Assembly: GCA_025937755.1 (NCBI GenBank) | Contig: JAICQR010000010.1 | Coordinates: 1 to 35,306 of the forward strand | DNA: 35,306 bases | Direction: 5' to 3' | Source: Gemmatimonadales bacterium | GTDB taxonomy: Bacteria > Gemmatimonadota > Gemmatimonadetes > Gemmatimonadales > GWC2-71-9 | In this document: one piece after another, positions 24,168 to 33,256 of the stretch | Layout of the letters: each line of letters opens with the position of its first letter | How positions within the stretch are numbered: position 1 is the stretch's first letter | The notes under the pieces: generated by a model | Database searches by the model: none | The model's input: the letters and a program-made list of their open reading frames with translations, nothing else | What the model was told of the DNA's origin: nothing | Made by a program: the position numbers and the translations under genes

Positions 24168-25837
24168 GCTCGGGCCGGCGTTCTGCTGCTTCCACCAAGC
24201 GCCCGGCGCACACCCGCGAGCACGTCGGGAAAGAGATCGTCACGATGCCGCAGGCGTTCTGCCAGCGCGGCCGACTCGCCGAACTCCTCGGTCGAGTCGC
24301 TGCCCAGCCCCTTGAGCAGACGCTCGAGGTCGCTGCAGTGTTCCTTGAAGCGGCGCTCTCCGTAGTCCGCCACCACCCCGGTGGACATGATGAATTGCCA
24401 GTCGGACGACTGCGCCAGCAGCAGCGCACGCGCGGCCTGCGCCAGCACTGCATGGCGGGCAGGCATGTCGATCGTCCGTGCCGCAATGGACCAGAAAGTC
24501 TCTTCCAGCGGCCACAGCCGCTGCCAGGTCCACGCCGTACGGGGGCCGATCCACATGCTGTAGTCGCCATTGGCGCCCCACGTTCCCTCGGGCAGCCGGA
24601 CCGCCGTGCGCGGCGGATGGCGATCGAGGTGCGCCGACGCCGTGGTCGCGCGGATGGCGTCGGCGCCCGCCAGCGAGCGGAACATCGCGGACAGGAAATC
24701 AGGGCCCTCGAACCACCAATGACCAAACAACTCGGTGTCAAAGGGCGCGGCGAGCACCGGGTGCTCCTTGGCGGGCAGCTCCGCGGCAACCTCACCCAGC
24801 AATCCGGCAAAGTGGCGTGCGTGGATCGCCGCCTGGGCCGCTGCGCGCGACGGATCGTATGGTTGCTTCGCGCCGAGGTCGATGCCGGAGCCGGTCACCC
24901 GCCAGAGACGCAGCCCGCCGGGCCAGCGCAACTTGTGGAACTCGAGGTAGTCACCGTCGCCGGGATAGCCTTCCTGGCGGCTCCATACCTGGCGCGCCAC
25001 CCGCGGGTCGCGCACCAGGGCATTGATCCGGGCGGCCCCGCCCGACAGCACGCCGTAACCGCGATACGGCGACCGTCCATGCGCTGTCTCCGGCCGCGCG
25101 GTGGTGTGGATCTCGCCACCGGTGGAAATCCCGACCGGTGTCCCACCCATCACCAGATGCGCATCCACGAAGACCCAGCCGAATCCTGCGTCGGCCACGA
25201 ATTCGTCGGTGCCGCGCCGCACCGCGGCCCGGGGTGACCCCGGCCATGGGTCCCACGGCCCTCGCGGCCGGTAGGCGCACTCGGGCAGCCAGCAGCCCCG
25301 CGGGGCCCGGCCGAACAACCGTTCGTGTTCCCGGAACCCGACCGCCAGCTGCAGCTGGATGCTTTCATCCCGCCCCAGCAACGGGAGAAACCCATGCGTC
25401 GCAGCCGAACCCATGATCTCGATCCGGCCCGCGTCTTCCAGTTCGCGCAGCGCTCCGATCACGTCGCCATCAATCGTGCGCCACAAGGTGCGCAGCCGGG
25501 TGATCCGCTCCTTCCAGAACTCGGCCACCGGCCTGAGGTGACCATCACCGGTCGACTCGAGCGACGCCGGCGCCTCGGCGCACGCCGCCAGCCGCTGGTC
25601 GAAGTAGTCTTCCATCTCGGCTTGAAAGACTGGCGACGCCAGCTGATTGGCCAGCACCGGCGTCACGCCGATGGTGACCGGAGCCGCGATGCCATCGGCT
25701 CCCAGCGCGCGGAAGACTTCCAGCAGCGGCAGGTAGGTATCGAGTGCGCCCTCGGCGATCCAGTCGCTGCCATGGGGCCAGCGACCGTGGTTCAGCACGT
25801 AAGGCAGGTGGCTGTGCAACGCCAGGACGAAGTCCAT
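24164..25837 (-). CDS. GH57 1,4-alpha-glucan branching enzyme
   Basis: 557 aa from ATG 25837, preceded by GGAG ten bases away; TTG 25846 is in frame but sits too close to that box. It is of the TTHA1902/TK1436 type: FVLALHSHLPYVLNHGRWPHG, MGSAATHGFLPLL, the nucleophile segment GCWLPECAYRP (Glu) and the acid segment PFDTELFGHWWFEGPDFL (Asp). The remaining C-terminal ~150 residues are the helical DUF1957-like part with WGANGDYSMWIG and WQFIMSTG. It makes alpha-1,6 branches in glycogen in the cytosol. No GH13 GlgB is in the operon, so it probably fills that job here. It starts five bases after glgA. Confidence 0.92.
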   Translation of the reverse strand: MDFVLALHSHLPYVLNHGRWPHGSDWIAEGALDTYLPLLEVFRALGADGIAAPVTIGVTPVLANQLASPVFQAEMEDYFDQRLAACAEAPASLESTGDGHLRPVAEFWKERITRLRTLWRTIDGDVIGALRELEDAGRIEIMGSAATHGFLPLLGRDESIQLQLAVGFREHERLFGRAPRGCWLPECAYRPRGPWDPWPGSPRAAVRRGTDEFVADAGFGWVFVDAHLVMGGTPVGISTGGEIHTTARPETAHGRSPYRGYGVLSGGAARINALVRDPRVARQVWSRQEGYPGDGDYLEFHKLRWPGGLRLWRVTGSGIDLGAKQPYDPSRAAAQAAIHARHFAGLLGEVAAELPAKEHPVLAAPFDTELFGHWWFEGPDFLSAMFRSLAGADAIRATTASAHLDRHPPRTAVRLPEGTWGANGDYSMWIGPRTAWTWQRLWPLEETFWSIAARTIDMPARHAVLAQAARALLLAQSSDWQFIMSTGVVADYGERRFKEHCSDLERLLKGLGSDSTEEFGESAALAERLRHRDDLFPDVLAGVRRALGGSSRTPARA

Positions 25838-25842
25838 GAGGA

Positions 25843-27348
25843 TCAAGCTCCTGCATGGCGCGCAAGCGCGCGCCGATAGATCGCGAGATAGCCGGTGGCG
25901 GACCGTTCCCAGGAGAAGTCACTGGCCATGGCGCGTCGCTGCATGGCGGTCCATCGGCGGGAGTCGGCGAAGCGCGCCAGCGCGCGAAAGGCCGCGGCCT
26001 CGAACGCTTCGGTGGTGTAGGGATCAAACAGGAAGCCGGTCTTCTCGTCGGTGATGGTGTCGGCGAGGCCGCCCACCCGTCGCGCGATCGGCAGCGCACC
26101 ATAGCGTTGCGACCGCATCTGGGTCAGGCCGCAGGGCTCGTACAGCGACGGCATCAGGAACATGTCGGCGCCCGCCATCAGGCGGTGCTCCAGCCGGTCG
26201 GTAAAATCGAGCTGCACCCCCACCCGGTCGGGATGGGCCGACGCCAGGGCCACCAGCCGGTCCTCGTAGTGCGGCTCGCCACTGCCGAGAAAGACGAACT
26301 GGGCGTCGGTGTCGAGCAGGTTCACCGCGTCGAGGATGAGGTCGAGCCCCTTCTGGGTGACCATGCGCCCGGTCATGCCGAACAGCGGCACCCGTCGCCG
26401 GAGCGGCAGCCCGAACGAGCGCTGCAGCGCCGCCTTGCAGCGCACCTTCCCGGCCAGGTTGCGTGCGTCGTACTGCGCCGTGATCTGGTCGTCGAGATCG
26501 GGACTCCAGACCGACTGGTCGATGCCGTTCAGCACTCCCGACAGCCGGTTGCCCAGCGCCGTGAAGGCGTGGTGCAGGCCAAAGCCGCCGCCGGGTGTGC
26601 GAAGCTCCACCGCCTGGGTCGGACTCACCGTCACGACTTCGTCGGCAAACGACATCCCGCCCTTGAGGAAATTGAGCTGGCCGTACCACTCCAGGCGGGT
26701 GAAGTCGTACAGCGACCACGGCAGACCCAGGTCGGGCAGCACCGCGGGATCGAAGTGGCCCTGGTATCCCGGATTGTGCACCGAGAGCACCACCGCTGGA
26801 GGTTCCGCCGGCGTCTCGACGTCGGGGACGCCCCGGAGATACACCGGCGCGAGTGCGGTGTGCCAGTCATGAGCGTGCAGCAGCGCCGGAGCCCGCGCCA
26901 CCTTCGGCAGCGCAGCCACCGCCGCGCGGGCCAGCAGCGCGAACCGCCTGGCGTTGTCGGGATAGTCGGTGCCCATCTCGCCGTACAGGCCGGGACGGTT
27001 GAAGTAGGCGCGATGCTCGATGAAGAAGACCCGTGGCCCCGCTTCCCGCTCGGCCGGCCGGAACAGCCGCATTTCCTCGGCCTTGTCGCCCAGCTGGACC
27101 ACGAATGGCTGGCCGATCGGGTGCAGGTCGGGCGCGGCGTCGCGCACCGTCCGGTACAGCGGCATGATGACCGAAACGTCCACTCCGGCGGCATCCTGGA
27201 ACTCCGCCAGCCCGCGCACTGCCTCGCCCAGCCCGCCGGTGCGGGCATATGGGTGGTACTCGGCCGTCAGGTGCACCACCGACACCGGCCGGCCGCTCGG
27301 GGATACGAGCGGCGAGTCGGACGGGCGGCGGAGCACGAGCTCGGACAT
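25843..27348 (-). CDS. glgA: Glycogen synthase (GT5)
   Basis: 501 aa, normal for bacterial GlgA. It adds glucose from ADP-glucose to the non-reducing end of glycogen. The glycosyltransferase-B fold is visible: N-terminal HLTAEYHPYARTGGLGEAV (usual form KTGGL, here RTGGL), HAHDWHTAL, the middle FLKGGMSFADEVVTVSP, NGIDQSVWSP, GMTGRMVTQKGLDLIL and the C-terminal acid site MPSLYEPCGLTQMRSQRYGALPIARRVGGLADT. It starts six bases after glgP, with GAGG overlapping the glgP stop. The enzyme that makes ADP-glucose (glgC) is not in the window. Confidence 0.96.
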   Translation of the reverse strand: MSELVLRRPSDSPLVSPSGRPVSVVHLTAEYHPYARTGGLGEAVRGLAEFQDAAGVDVSVIMPLYRTVRDAAPDLHPIGQPFVVQLGDKAEEMRLFRPAEREAGPRVFFIEHRAYFNRPGLYGEMGTDYPDNARRFALLARAAVAALPKVARAPALLHAHDWHTALAPVYLRGVPDVETPAEPPAVVLSVHNPGYQGHFDPAVLPDLGLPWSLYDFTRLEWYGQLNFLKGGMSFADEVVTVSPTQAVELRTPGGGFGLHHAFTALGNRLSGVLNGIDQSVWSPDLDDQITAQYDARNLAGKVRCKAALQRSFGLPLRRRVPLFGMTGRMVTQKGLDLILDAVNLLDTDAQFVFLGSGEPHYEDRLVALASAHPDRVGVQLDFTDRLEHRLMAGADMFLMPSLYEPCGLTQMRSQRYGALPIARRVGGLADTITDEKTGFLFDPYTTEAFEAAAFRALARFADSRRWTAMQRRAMASDFSWERSATGYLAIYRRALARHAGA

Positions 27349-27354
27349 CAGTCC

Positions 27355-29502
27355 TCAGGCACCAGGGGGATCATCGCCGGCGGAGTCGCTTTCCATGCTG
27401 GGAACGTAGTAGGCGCGCACGTAGTCCTGCACCATGCGGCGCGCGGTGAACCGGCTGGCGGAGAGCCGGATGGCGTGGCGCATGCGCTCGACCCAGCCGC
27501 TGGGAATGCCGCCGCTGCTGCGGGCATAGTACAGCGGCACGATCTGGTCGTGCAGCAGTTCATACAGCCGCGCGGCATCCTGGGCATCGACGGTGGCAAT
27601 GTCGGTGGACGGCTCCGCCGTCGGGATGGCCCAGCCGGCGAGGCCGTCGAATCCCTCGTGCCACCACCCGTCAAGGGTCGCCAGTTGGGGCACGCCATTG
27701 AGCCCCGCCTTCATGCCCGACGTACCGGACGCTTCCAGCGGAACCCGGGGCAGGTTGAGCCACAGATCCACCCCCTGCACCAGCAGGTGGGCCAGGTGCA
27801 TGTCGTAATCTTCGAGGAACGCCACTCGCCCGGCGAACGCCGGGTCCCGGCTGAACTCGTAGACCTTCTGCAGCACCTGCTTGCCCGGGTCGTCTGCCGG
27901 GTGTGCCTTGCCGGCAAAGATGATTTGCACCGGCCGGTGGCTGTCCGACACCAGTTTCTTCAGCCGCTCGACGTCATGGAACAGCAGATCGGCGCGCTTG
28001 TAGGTCGCGAACCGCCGCGCGAACCCGATGGTGAATGCCGACGGATCGAGCAGCACACCCGCGCCAACCACGTGCGACGCCTCCTGCCACAGCGCCTTGA
28101 AGCGCCAGCGGGCGTCCTCCCGGATCAGCTTGAACAGCACTTCCTTGAGGTGGAGATGCGCGCCCCAGATGCGCTCCGGCTCCAGCGCAAGGACCCTGTC
28201 CCACTCGGCCACGTTCTCCACCGCGGGCCAGGCGCCATTGTACAACTCGTCCATCATGTCCATGAACGGTGCGGCCATCCACGTCTGCAGGTGGACGCCG
28301 TTGGTGATATGGCCGATCGGCACGCTCTCGACCGGCCGCTCGGGCCACAGTCCGCGCCAGATCTCGCGCGACACCTGGCCGTGCTTGCGTGACACGCCGT
28401 TGATGTGGCTCGAGAGCCGGATCGCCAGCACCGTCATGTGGAACTGGTCCGGCTTGTCGGCCGGCGATCCCAGCCCCAGAATCTCCTCCCGCGTGGGAGG
28501 CACTTCATCCCAGAGCGGACCGGCGCACTCCGCCACGTCCTCGAACGAGAAGTAGTCGTGGCCCGCCGCCACCGGCGTGTGGGTGGTGAAGATGCTCGAG
28601 CGCCGCACGTGGTCCACGGCTTGGTCCAGCGGGGTTCCTGCCGTCAGTTCCTCGCGCAGGCGTTCCAGCAGCATGAACGCGGCATGGCCTTCGTTGGCGT
28701 GCCATGCCGCCGGCTTCACGCCCATGGCGCGAAGCACCCGCACACCGCCCACGCCCAGGATCCACTCCTGCCGCAGCCGGTGGGTAGGCCCGCCGTCATA
28801 CAGCTTGCTCACCAGGCCGCGGTCGTCCGGATGGTTCTCCTCGAAGTCGGTGTCGAGCAGGTAGATCGGCACCCGGCCCACCATCAGCCGCCACGCACCC
28901 ACCTTCACGTCCCGGCCCGACGTGCGCACTTCGGTCAGCCAGGGCGTGCCGTCAGCCGCGTTCATCCGCTGGAGTGGCGTCCCTTCCACGTCGAACTGCA
29001 CATCGGCGCTCTCCTGCCAGCCGTCCAGCCGCAGCTGCTGGTCGAAGTAGCCCTTCCGGTACAGCAAGCCGATACCCACCAGCGGCACATGCAGGTCCGC
29101 CGCCGATTTGCAGTGGTCTCCCGCCAGCACACCCAGGCCGCCGGAGTAGATCGGCACCGAGTTATGCACCCCGAATTCGGCGCAGAAGTAGGCGATCGGT
29201 CCGGTGTTGTGGTCGGGATACTGCTCGTCGAACCACCCTGGGGCATCTCCCATTTCGGCGTGGAACCGCGCCATGACCTTGTCATACCGGGCCAGGTAGT
29301 CCGGATCGCTGGCGCAGGCGGCGACGCGCGAGGGTTCCACCTGGCGCAGCAGTTCCAGCGGGCTGTGGCGTGTCTGATGCCAGAGCACGTCGTCCAGGTC
29401 ATGGAACAACGCCCGAACGTCGCGGTGCCAGCTCCAGGCGAGGTTGGTGGCGAGTTCGGCGAGGCCTTCGATACGGGCGGGGAGGTAGGGAATTGTCGGC
29501 AT
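27355..29502 (-). CDS. glgP: Alpha-glucan (glycogen) phosphorylase
   Basis: 715 aa, typical of the shorter bacterial phosphorylases with an N-terminal DUF3417 domain (IEGLAELATNLAWSWHRDVRALF). The catalytic part has IAYFCAEFGVHNSVPIYSGGLGVLAGDH, WHANEGHAAFMLLE, FTTHTPVAAGHD and the pyridoxal-phosphate lysine in LEASGTSGMKAGLNGVPQL. It releases glucose-1-phosphate from glycogen. It is the first gene of the glycogen operon, ahead of the synthase and the two GH57 enzymes, so storage and use are under one control. There is no clear ribosome binding site or promoter in the 58-base gap after the ettA-like gene, so read-through from that gene is possible. Confidence 0.95.
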   Translation of the reverse strand: MPTIPYLPARIEGLAELATNLAWSWHRDVRALFHDLDDVLWHQTRHSPLELLRQVEPSRVAACASDPDYLARYDKVMARFHAEMGDAPGWFDEQYPDHNTGPIAYFCAEFGVHNSVPIYSGGLGVLAGDHCKSAADLHVPLVGIGLLYRKGYFDQQLRLDGWQESADVQFDVEGTPLQRMNAADGTPWLTEVRTSGRDVKVGAWRLMVGRVPIYLLDTDFEENHPDDRGLVSKLYDGGPTHRLRQEWILGVGGVRVLRAMGVKPAAWHANEGHAAFMLLERLREELTAGTPLDQAVDHVRRSSIFTTHTPVAAGHDYFSFEDVAECAGPLWDEVPPTREEILGLGSPADKPDQFHMTVLAIRLSSHINGVSRKHGQVSREIWRGLWPERPVESVPIGHITNGVHLQTWMAAPFMDMMDELYNGAWPAVENVAEWDRVLALEPERIWGAHLHLKEVLFKLIREDARWRFKALWQEASHVVGAGVLLDPSAFTIGFARRFATYKRADLLFHDVERLKKLVSDSHRPVQIIFAGKAHPADDPGKQVLQKVYEFSRDPAFAGRVAFLEDYDMHLAHLLVQGVDLWLNLPRVPLEASGTSGMKAGLNGVPQLATLDGWWHEGFDGLAGWAIPTAEPSTDIATVDAQDAARLYELLHDQIVPLYYARSSGGIPSGWVERMRHAIRLSASRFTARRMVQDYVRAYYVPSMESDSAGDDPPGA

Positions 29503-29540
29503 TCTATGCTGTTGAGGTTGGACCGATGCTGCGGCTCGTG

Positions 29541-29561
29541 CGACTCTCGACTATCGACGCT
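29541..29561 (-). repeat. Tandem heptamer (CGACTNT-type)3 at the ettA-like stop codon
   Basis: On the plus strand CGACTCT, CGACTAT and CGACGCT follow one another. On the minus strand the first base of the first unit is the last base of the TGA stop codon. Confidence 0.75.
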
Positions 29562-31243
29562 CAGGCTCTCTGCCCTATCGGTTTGTATCGCACCCGGTGC
29601 GGCTGGTCGATACTGCTTCCCTTTCGGCGCTTGAAGTCGGCGGCGTACTCCTGGAAGTTGCCCTCGAACCAGACCACTTCCGAGTCGCCCTCGAAGGCGA
29701 GCATGTGGGTCGCGATGCGGTCGAGGAACCATCGGTCGTGGCTGATCACCACCGCGCATCCGGCGAAGCTCACCAGCGCATCCTCCAGCGCCCGCAAGGT
29801 GTCCACGTCGAGGTCGTTGGTGGGCTCGTCCAGCAGCAGCACATTGCCGCCGGTCTTCAGCAGCTTGGCCAGGTGGACCCGGTTGCGCTCGCCCCCGGAC
29901 AGGTCCTTCACCCGCTTCTGCTGGTCGGGGCCACGGAAGTTGAAGCCGGCACAGTAGGCCCGCGCATTGACCCGGCGGCTGCCGAAATCGAGCTCGTCCT
30001 GGCCGCCGGAAATTTCCTCGTACACCGTCTTGTCGCCGTCCAGCGCGTCGCGGTTCTGGTCCACCCAGGCCAGCTGTACCGTCTTGCCGATGGTGAGTTC
30101 ACCTGCGTCCGGAGTCTCCTGACCCATGATCATGCGGAACAGCGTCGTCTTGCCGGCGCCGTTGGGCCCGATGATGCCGACGATGCCGCCGCGGGGCAGC
30201 GCGAACTCGACGTTCTCGAACAGCAGCCGGTCGCCGTAGCCTTTCGACAACCCCCTGGCGATCACCACATCGTCGCCCAGACGCTCCGGGACCGGAATCA
30301 GGATCTCGGCACTGCCCTCCGCCTGCCGCGTGGCCGCCTCGCGCAACTCCTCGAACCGGGTGATGCGGGCCTTGCTCTTGGCGTGCCGCGCGCGGGGCGC
30401 CATCCGCACCCACTCGAGCTCGCGCTCCAGCGTCTTCTGCCGGGCCGACGCCTGCTTCTCCTCATTGGCAAGCCGGCGCTGTTTCTGCTCCAGCCAGCTG
30501 GAGTAATTGCCCTCCCAGGGGATGCCTTCGCCCCGGTGCAGCTCGAGGATCCACTTCGCCACGTTGTCGAGGACGTACCGGGCGTGGGTGATGGCCACCA
30601 CCGTCCCGGGAAACTCCTCGAGGTGGCGTTCCAGCCAGGCCACGCTCTCGGCGTCGAGGTGGTTGGTGGGCTCGTCCAGCAGCAGCAGGTCGGGTTGCTC
30701 CAGCAGCACCCGGCAGAGCGCCACCCGCCGGCGCTCGCCGCCCGAAAGGGTGGAAACGTCGGCGTCGCCCGGCGGAAGCCGGAGCGCATCCATCGCCATG
30801 TCCACCTTGTGGTCGATCTCCCACGCACCGGCCGCGTCGATCCTGTCCTGCACCCGGGCCTGACGGTCGAGCAGTTTCTGCATCGCGTCGTCGTCCATGG
30901 GTTCCATGAACTTCTGGGCGATGGCATTGAACTCGTCGAGGAGACCACGTACCGCGGCGAGCCCTTCCTCCACGTTGCCCCGCACGTCGCGCTCGGGATC
31001 CAGCACGGGTTCCTGCGGCAGATAGCCGATGCGGGTTCCCGCCAGCGGCCGCGCATCGCCCAGGAAGTCGTGGTCCACCCCGGCCATGATCCGGAGCAGC
31101 GTGGACTTGCCCGAGCCGTTCGACCCGATGACGCCGATCTTGGCGCCGGGGTAGAACGCCAGATGGATGCCCTTGAGAATTTCCCGAGAGGGGGGCACGA
31201 CCTTCCGCAGGTCGCGCAGCGTGTAAATGTATTCGCCGGCCAT
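29561..31243 (-). CDS. ettA: EttA-like ABC-F ATPase (translational throttle)
   Basis: 560 aa from ATG 31243; the ten extra residues of the open frame are not supported. Two ABC domains are joined by the ABC-F linker: first [21 protein letters not shown] and [11 protein letters not shown], second [21 protein letters not shown] and [11 protein letters not shown]. The arm and the [17 protein letters not shown] segment are as in EttA, which binds the ribosomal E site and tunes the first peptide bond to the ATP level. In the first domain the switch-histidine motif reads THARYVLDN instead of the usual THDRYFLDN, while the second has the normal [15 protein letters not shown] box ten bases before the ATG and no ribosome binding site suggest a very short leader. 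Confidence 0.93.
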   Translation of the reverse strand: MAGEYIYTLRDLRKVVPPSREILKGIHLAFYPGAKIGVIGSNGSGKSTLLRIMAGVDHDFLGDARPLAGTRIGYLPQEPVLDPERDVRGNVEEGLAAVRGLLDEFNAIAQKFMEPMDDDAMQKLLDRQARVQDRIDAAGAWEIDHKVDMAMDALRLPPGDADVSTLSGGERRRVALCRVLLEQPDLLLLDEPTNHLDAESVAWLERHLEEFPGTVVAITHARYVLDNVAKWILELHRGEGIPWEGNYSSWLEQKQRRLANEEKQASARQKTLERELEWVRMAPRARHAKSKARITRFEELREAATRQAEGSAEILIPVPERLGDDVVIARGLSKGYGDRLLFENVEFALPRGGIVGIIGPNGAGKTTLFRMIMGQETPDAGELTIGKTVQLAWVDQNRDALDGDKTVYEEISGGQDELDFGSRRVNARAYCAGFNFRGPDQQKRVKDLSGGERNRVHLAKLLKTGGNVLLLDEPTNDLDVDTLRALEDALVSFAGCAVVISHDRWFLDRIATHMLAFEGDSEVVWFEGNFQEYAADFKRRKGSSIDQPHRVRYKPIGQRA

Positions 31244-31253
31244 GTCGGAGGGG

Positions 31254-31259
31254 AAGATA
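31254..31259 (-). promoter_or_regulatory. Possible -10 box of the ettA-like gene
   Basis: On the minus strand TATCTT lies ten bases before the ATG. No -35 box is evident, and the hairpin ending the SWIB gene occupies that region. Confidence 0.35.
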
Positions 31260-31273
31260 AACGGGACACGCAA

Positions 31274-31297
31274 AGGGCGCCCCAGCGGGGGCGCCCT
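31274..31297 (-). terminator. Terminator of the SWIB gene
   Basis: AGGGCGCCCC pairs perfectly with GGGGCGCCCT around a 4-base loop. On the minus strand it is followed by TTTG, a short T tract. It lies 24 bases after the SWIB stop codon. Confidence 0.7.
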
Positions 31298-31321
31298 CGG
31301 ACCGGCGTGAGCCGAGAAATT

Positions 31322-31660
31322 TCAGCTCAGGTGACGGCTCACCAGTTTGGTCATCTCGAACATGGTGACCTGGTCCTTGCGGAAGATCGGCCGCAGCTTC
31401 GCGTCCGCGTTCACATTCCGGCGGTTCTTCTTGTCCTGCAGGCCATTCTTCTTGATGTACTGCCACAGCTTCTTGGTCACTTCGGTGCGCGGCAGCGGCT
31501 TGCTGCCCACCACTTCGGCGAGCGCCGCACTCGGCTTCATCGCCTTCATGAACGCCGCGCTGGGCTTCCGCTTCGTGGCCTTCTTCGCCGCCTTCCTGCG
31601 GGCGGGCTTCTTCGCCGACTTCTTCGCGGACTTCTTCGCGGCCTTCTTCTTCGCTGCCAT
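31322..31660 (-). CDS. SWIB/MDM2-domain protein with histone H1-like lysine-rich tail
   Basis: 112 aa from ATG 31660, with GGAG eight bases upstream; the longer open frame (to 31807) is not supported. Residues 1-33 are almost only Lys, Ala, Ser and Arg in AAKK-type repeats (AAKKKAAKKSAKKSAKKPARR), like the tail of histone H1. Residues ~38-112 are a SWIB domain (AALAEVVGSKPLPRTEVTKKLWQYIKKNGLQD, then LRPIF, VTMFEMTKLVSRHL). SWIB domains are known from eukaryotic chromatin remodelling and from some bacteria such as chlamydiae. The tail should bind DNA or RNA without sequence preference, so a nucleoid role is plausible. It ends in a terminator and seems to be a single-gene unit. Confidence 0.92.
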   Translation of the reverse strand: MAAKKKAAKKSAKKSAKKPARRKAAKKATKRKPSAAFMKAMKPSAALAEVVGSKPLPRTEVTKKLWQYIKKNGLQDKKNRRNVNADAKLRPIFRKDQVTMFEMTKLVSRHLS

Positions 31661-31754
31661 CAGGGCTCTCCGGTGATAGGGTGTACGTGAAAAGCACCGC
31701 TGCACCAGCACCAACCGCACCCAAGGTAAGAAGTGTGCCCCTCTTGCTGCAATA

Positions 31755-31787
31755 GGGAAATCGGTATTTCCCCTCGGGAACTTCCCG
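31755..31787. promoter_or_regulatory. Two adjacent palindromes in the SWIB / sugar dehydrogenase gap
   Basis: GGGAAAT-CGGT-ATTTCCC (31755-31772) is followed by CGGGAA-C-TTCCCG (31775-31787). Both share the GGGAA/TTCCC half, so they may be operator sites for one of the divergent genes. Nothing else is recognised in the 273-base gap. Confidence 0.35.
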
Positions 31788-31933
31788 GACCGCCCGGCGC
31801 GCGGCACCGCCGATACCCTCGAAAATCACGGATTTCCCCATGACGCCGCTGCGATCCGTGCTGGCGCCGGGCCGGCCAGCGCGCTATCCCTCCATGGCAT
31901 ACATACGCCTGTACCCAGCTATCGGAGTCCGCT

Positions 31934-33211
31934 ATGCGCCTTACATACAGCCTTCCCGCACTGGCGTTGGCCGCCTGCATGTCGCGCCCGCCCGAGACAA
32001 CTGACCCCGCCGCCACCGCGGCAACGACATCCGCCACGATCCCCTGCGACGTCGACAACGGCGGCCTGGTGCTGCCCGATTCCTTCTGCGCCACGCTGGT
32101 GGGCGACAGCCTGGGCGAGGTGCGCCAGTTGCTCGTTGCTCCCTCGGGCGTGGTGTACGCCGCGCTCCAGCACGACGTCGGCGAGGGTGTCATCGCCGTG
32201 GCTGACCGCGACGGTGACGGCAGCTATGAGACTCGCGAACAGTTCGGCCCCTTTGGCGGCAACGACGTGGAGATCCACGACAATCACCTGTACTACGCCT
32301 TGCCCGATCGCATCGTACGCTGGCCGCTTCCGCCGGGCGCCACCAGCGCAACCGGCGCCATTGTCCCGGACGGACCGCCCGAGGTGATCGTGGCCGGGCT
32401 TCCCGCCGAGGATGGTCACGTAGCCAAGAGCATCGCCTTCCTCGGCGATACCATGATTGTCAACGTCGGGTCCGAAACCAACAGCTGCCAGGTGGACGAC
32501 AGGAAGAACCGGTCGCCTGGTCACGATCCCTGCCGTGAACTCCTTCGCCGCGCCGGGCTCTGGGCCTTTGCTGCTTCCACGGTCGGGCAGCAGTATCGCC
32601 CCGAATTCCGCTGGGCCACCGGACTCCGCAACACCATGGCGCTTGCGGTGCATCCCGCCACGGGCGATCTCCTGTTCGCCGTGCATGGTCGCGACCAGCT
32701 GCACCAGAACTGGGGCTTCAGTGAAGTGGTCAGCGCCGAGAATCCGGCAGAGGAATTCGGCGTGGTGAAGCAGGACGACGACTTTGGCTGGCCCTACTGC
32801 TACTACAGCCATCGCCGCGGCCAGAGAGTCACCGCCCCGGAATACGGCGGCGACGGCGAGAAGGCGGATCGGTGCGGAGGTTTCTCGCGGCCGCTCGTCA
32901 TGTTCCCGGGGCACTGGGCGCCGATGGCGCTCCTGGTGCACTCGGGCGCCATGTTCGGTGCGGACTACCGAGGCGGGGTTTTCCTTGCCTTCCACGGCTC
33001 GTGGAACCGCGCACCGCTCCCGCAGGCCGGCTTCCGGGTGGTGTTCATCCCCTTCGCCAACGGCCGACCCTCGGGCGAGTACAAGACCTTCGCCACGGCG
33101 GCTTCAGGCCCCACCGGACTGCGCGCCGCTGGTGTCGCCGAAGGACCTGACGGTTCGCTCTACATCTCGGATGATCGCCGCGGCGCCATCTGGAGGGTGA
33201 TGCGCCGCTAG
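31934..33211 (+). CDS. PQQ-dependent sugar (sorbosone) dehydrogenase-like lipoprotein
   Basis: 425 aa, with GGAG six bases before the ATG. A lipobox is visible (LALAAC), so it is probably a membrane-anchored envelope protein. The remainder is a beta-propeller of the glucose/sorbosone dehydrogenase family: LVAPSGVVYAAL, GGNDVEIHDNHLYYA, the long FRWATGLRNTMALAVHPATGDL, FGWPYCYYSHRRGQ, FPGHWAPMALLVHSGAMFG, FHGSWNRAP, and a last blade GPDGSLYISDDRRGAIWR. Family members oxidise sugars or aldoses with pyrroloquinoline quinone; the substrate here is unknown. It lies 45 bases before pntAA but has its own signals and may be independent. Confidence 0.85.
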   Translation: MRLTYSLPALALAACMSRPPETTDPAATAATTSATIPCDVDNGGLVLPDSFCATLVGDSLGEVRQLLVAPSGVVYAALQHDVGEGVIAVADRDGDGSYETREQFGPFGGNDVEIHDNHLYYALPDRIVRWPLPPGATSATGAIVPDGPPEVIVAGLPAEDGHVAKSIAFLGDTMIVNVGSETNSCQVDDRKNRSPGHDPCRELLRRAGLWAFAASTVGQQYRPEFRWATGLRNTMALAVHPATGDLLFAVHGRDQLHQNWGFSEVVSAENPAEEFGVVKQDDDFGWPYCYYSHRRGQRVTAPEYGGDGEKADRCGGFSRPLVMFPGHWAPMALLVHSGAMFGADYRGGVFLAFHGSWNRAPLPQAGFRVVFIPFANGRPSGEYKTFATAASGPTGLRAAGVAEGPDGSLYISDDRRGAIWRVMRR

Positions 33212-33256
33212 CGGAAGCCCCATAGATTCCGGGCTCCACCTGTGGAGGAGCCCCGG

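Noticed and set aside
25855-28392. Plus-strand open frame of 845 aa opposite glgA and glgP
   Set aside because: Antisense to two clearly recognised enzymes, with shadow-like composition and no recognisable domain.
29597-31690. Plus-strand open frame of 697 aa opposite the ettA-like gene
   Set aside because: Antisense shadow of a conserved ABC-F gene; no motif or ribosome binding site.
30462-31841. Minus-strand open frame beginning MGKSVIFEGIGG with a possible membrane helix
   Set aside because: After ~60 residues it overlaps the SWIB and ettA-like genes in another frame and becomes low-complexity. The helix-like start alone is too little evidence.
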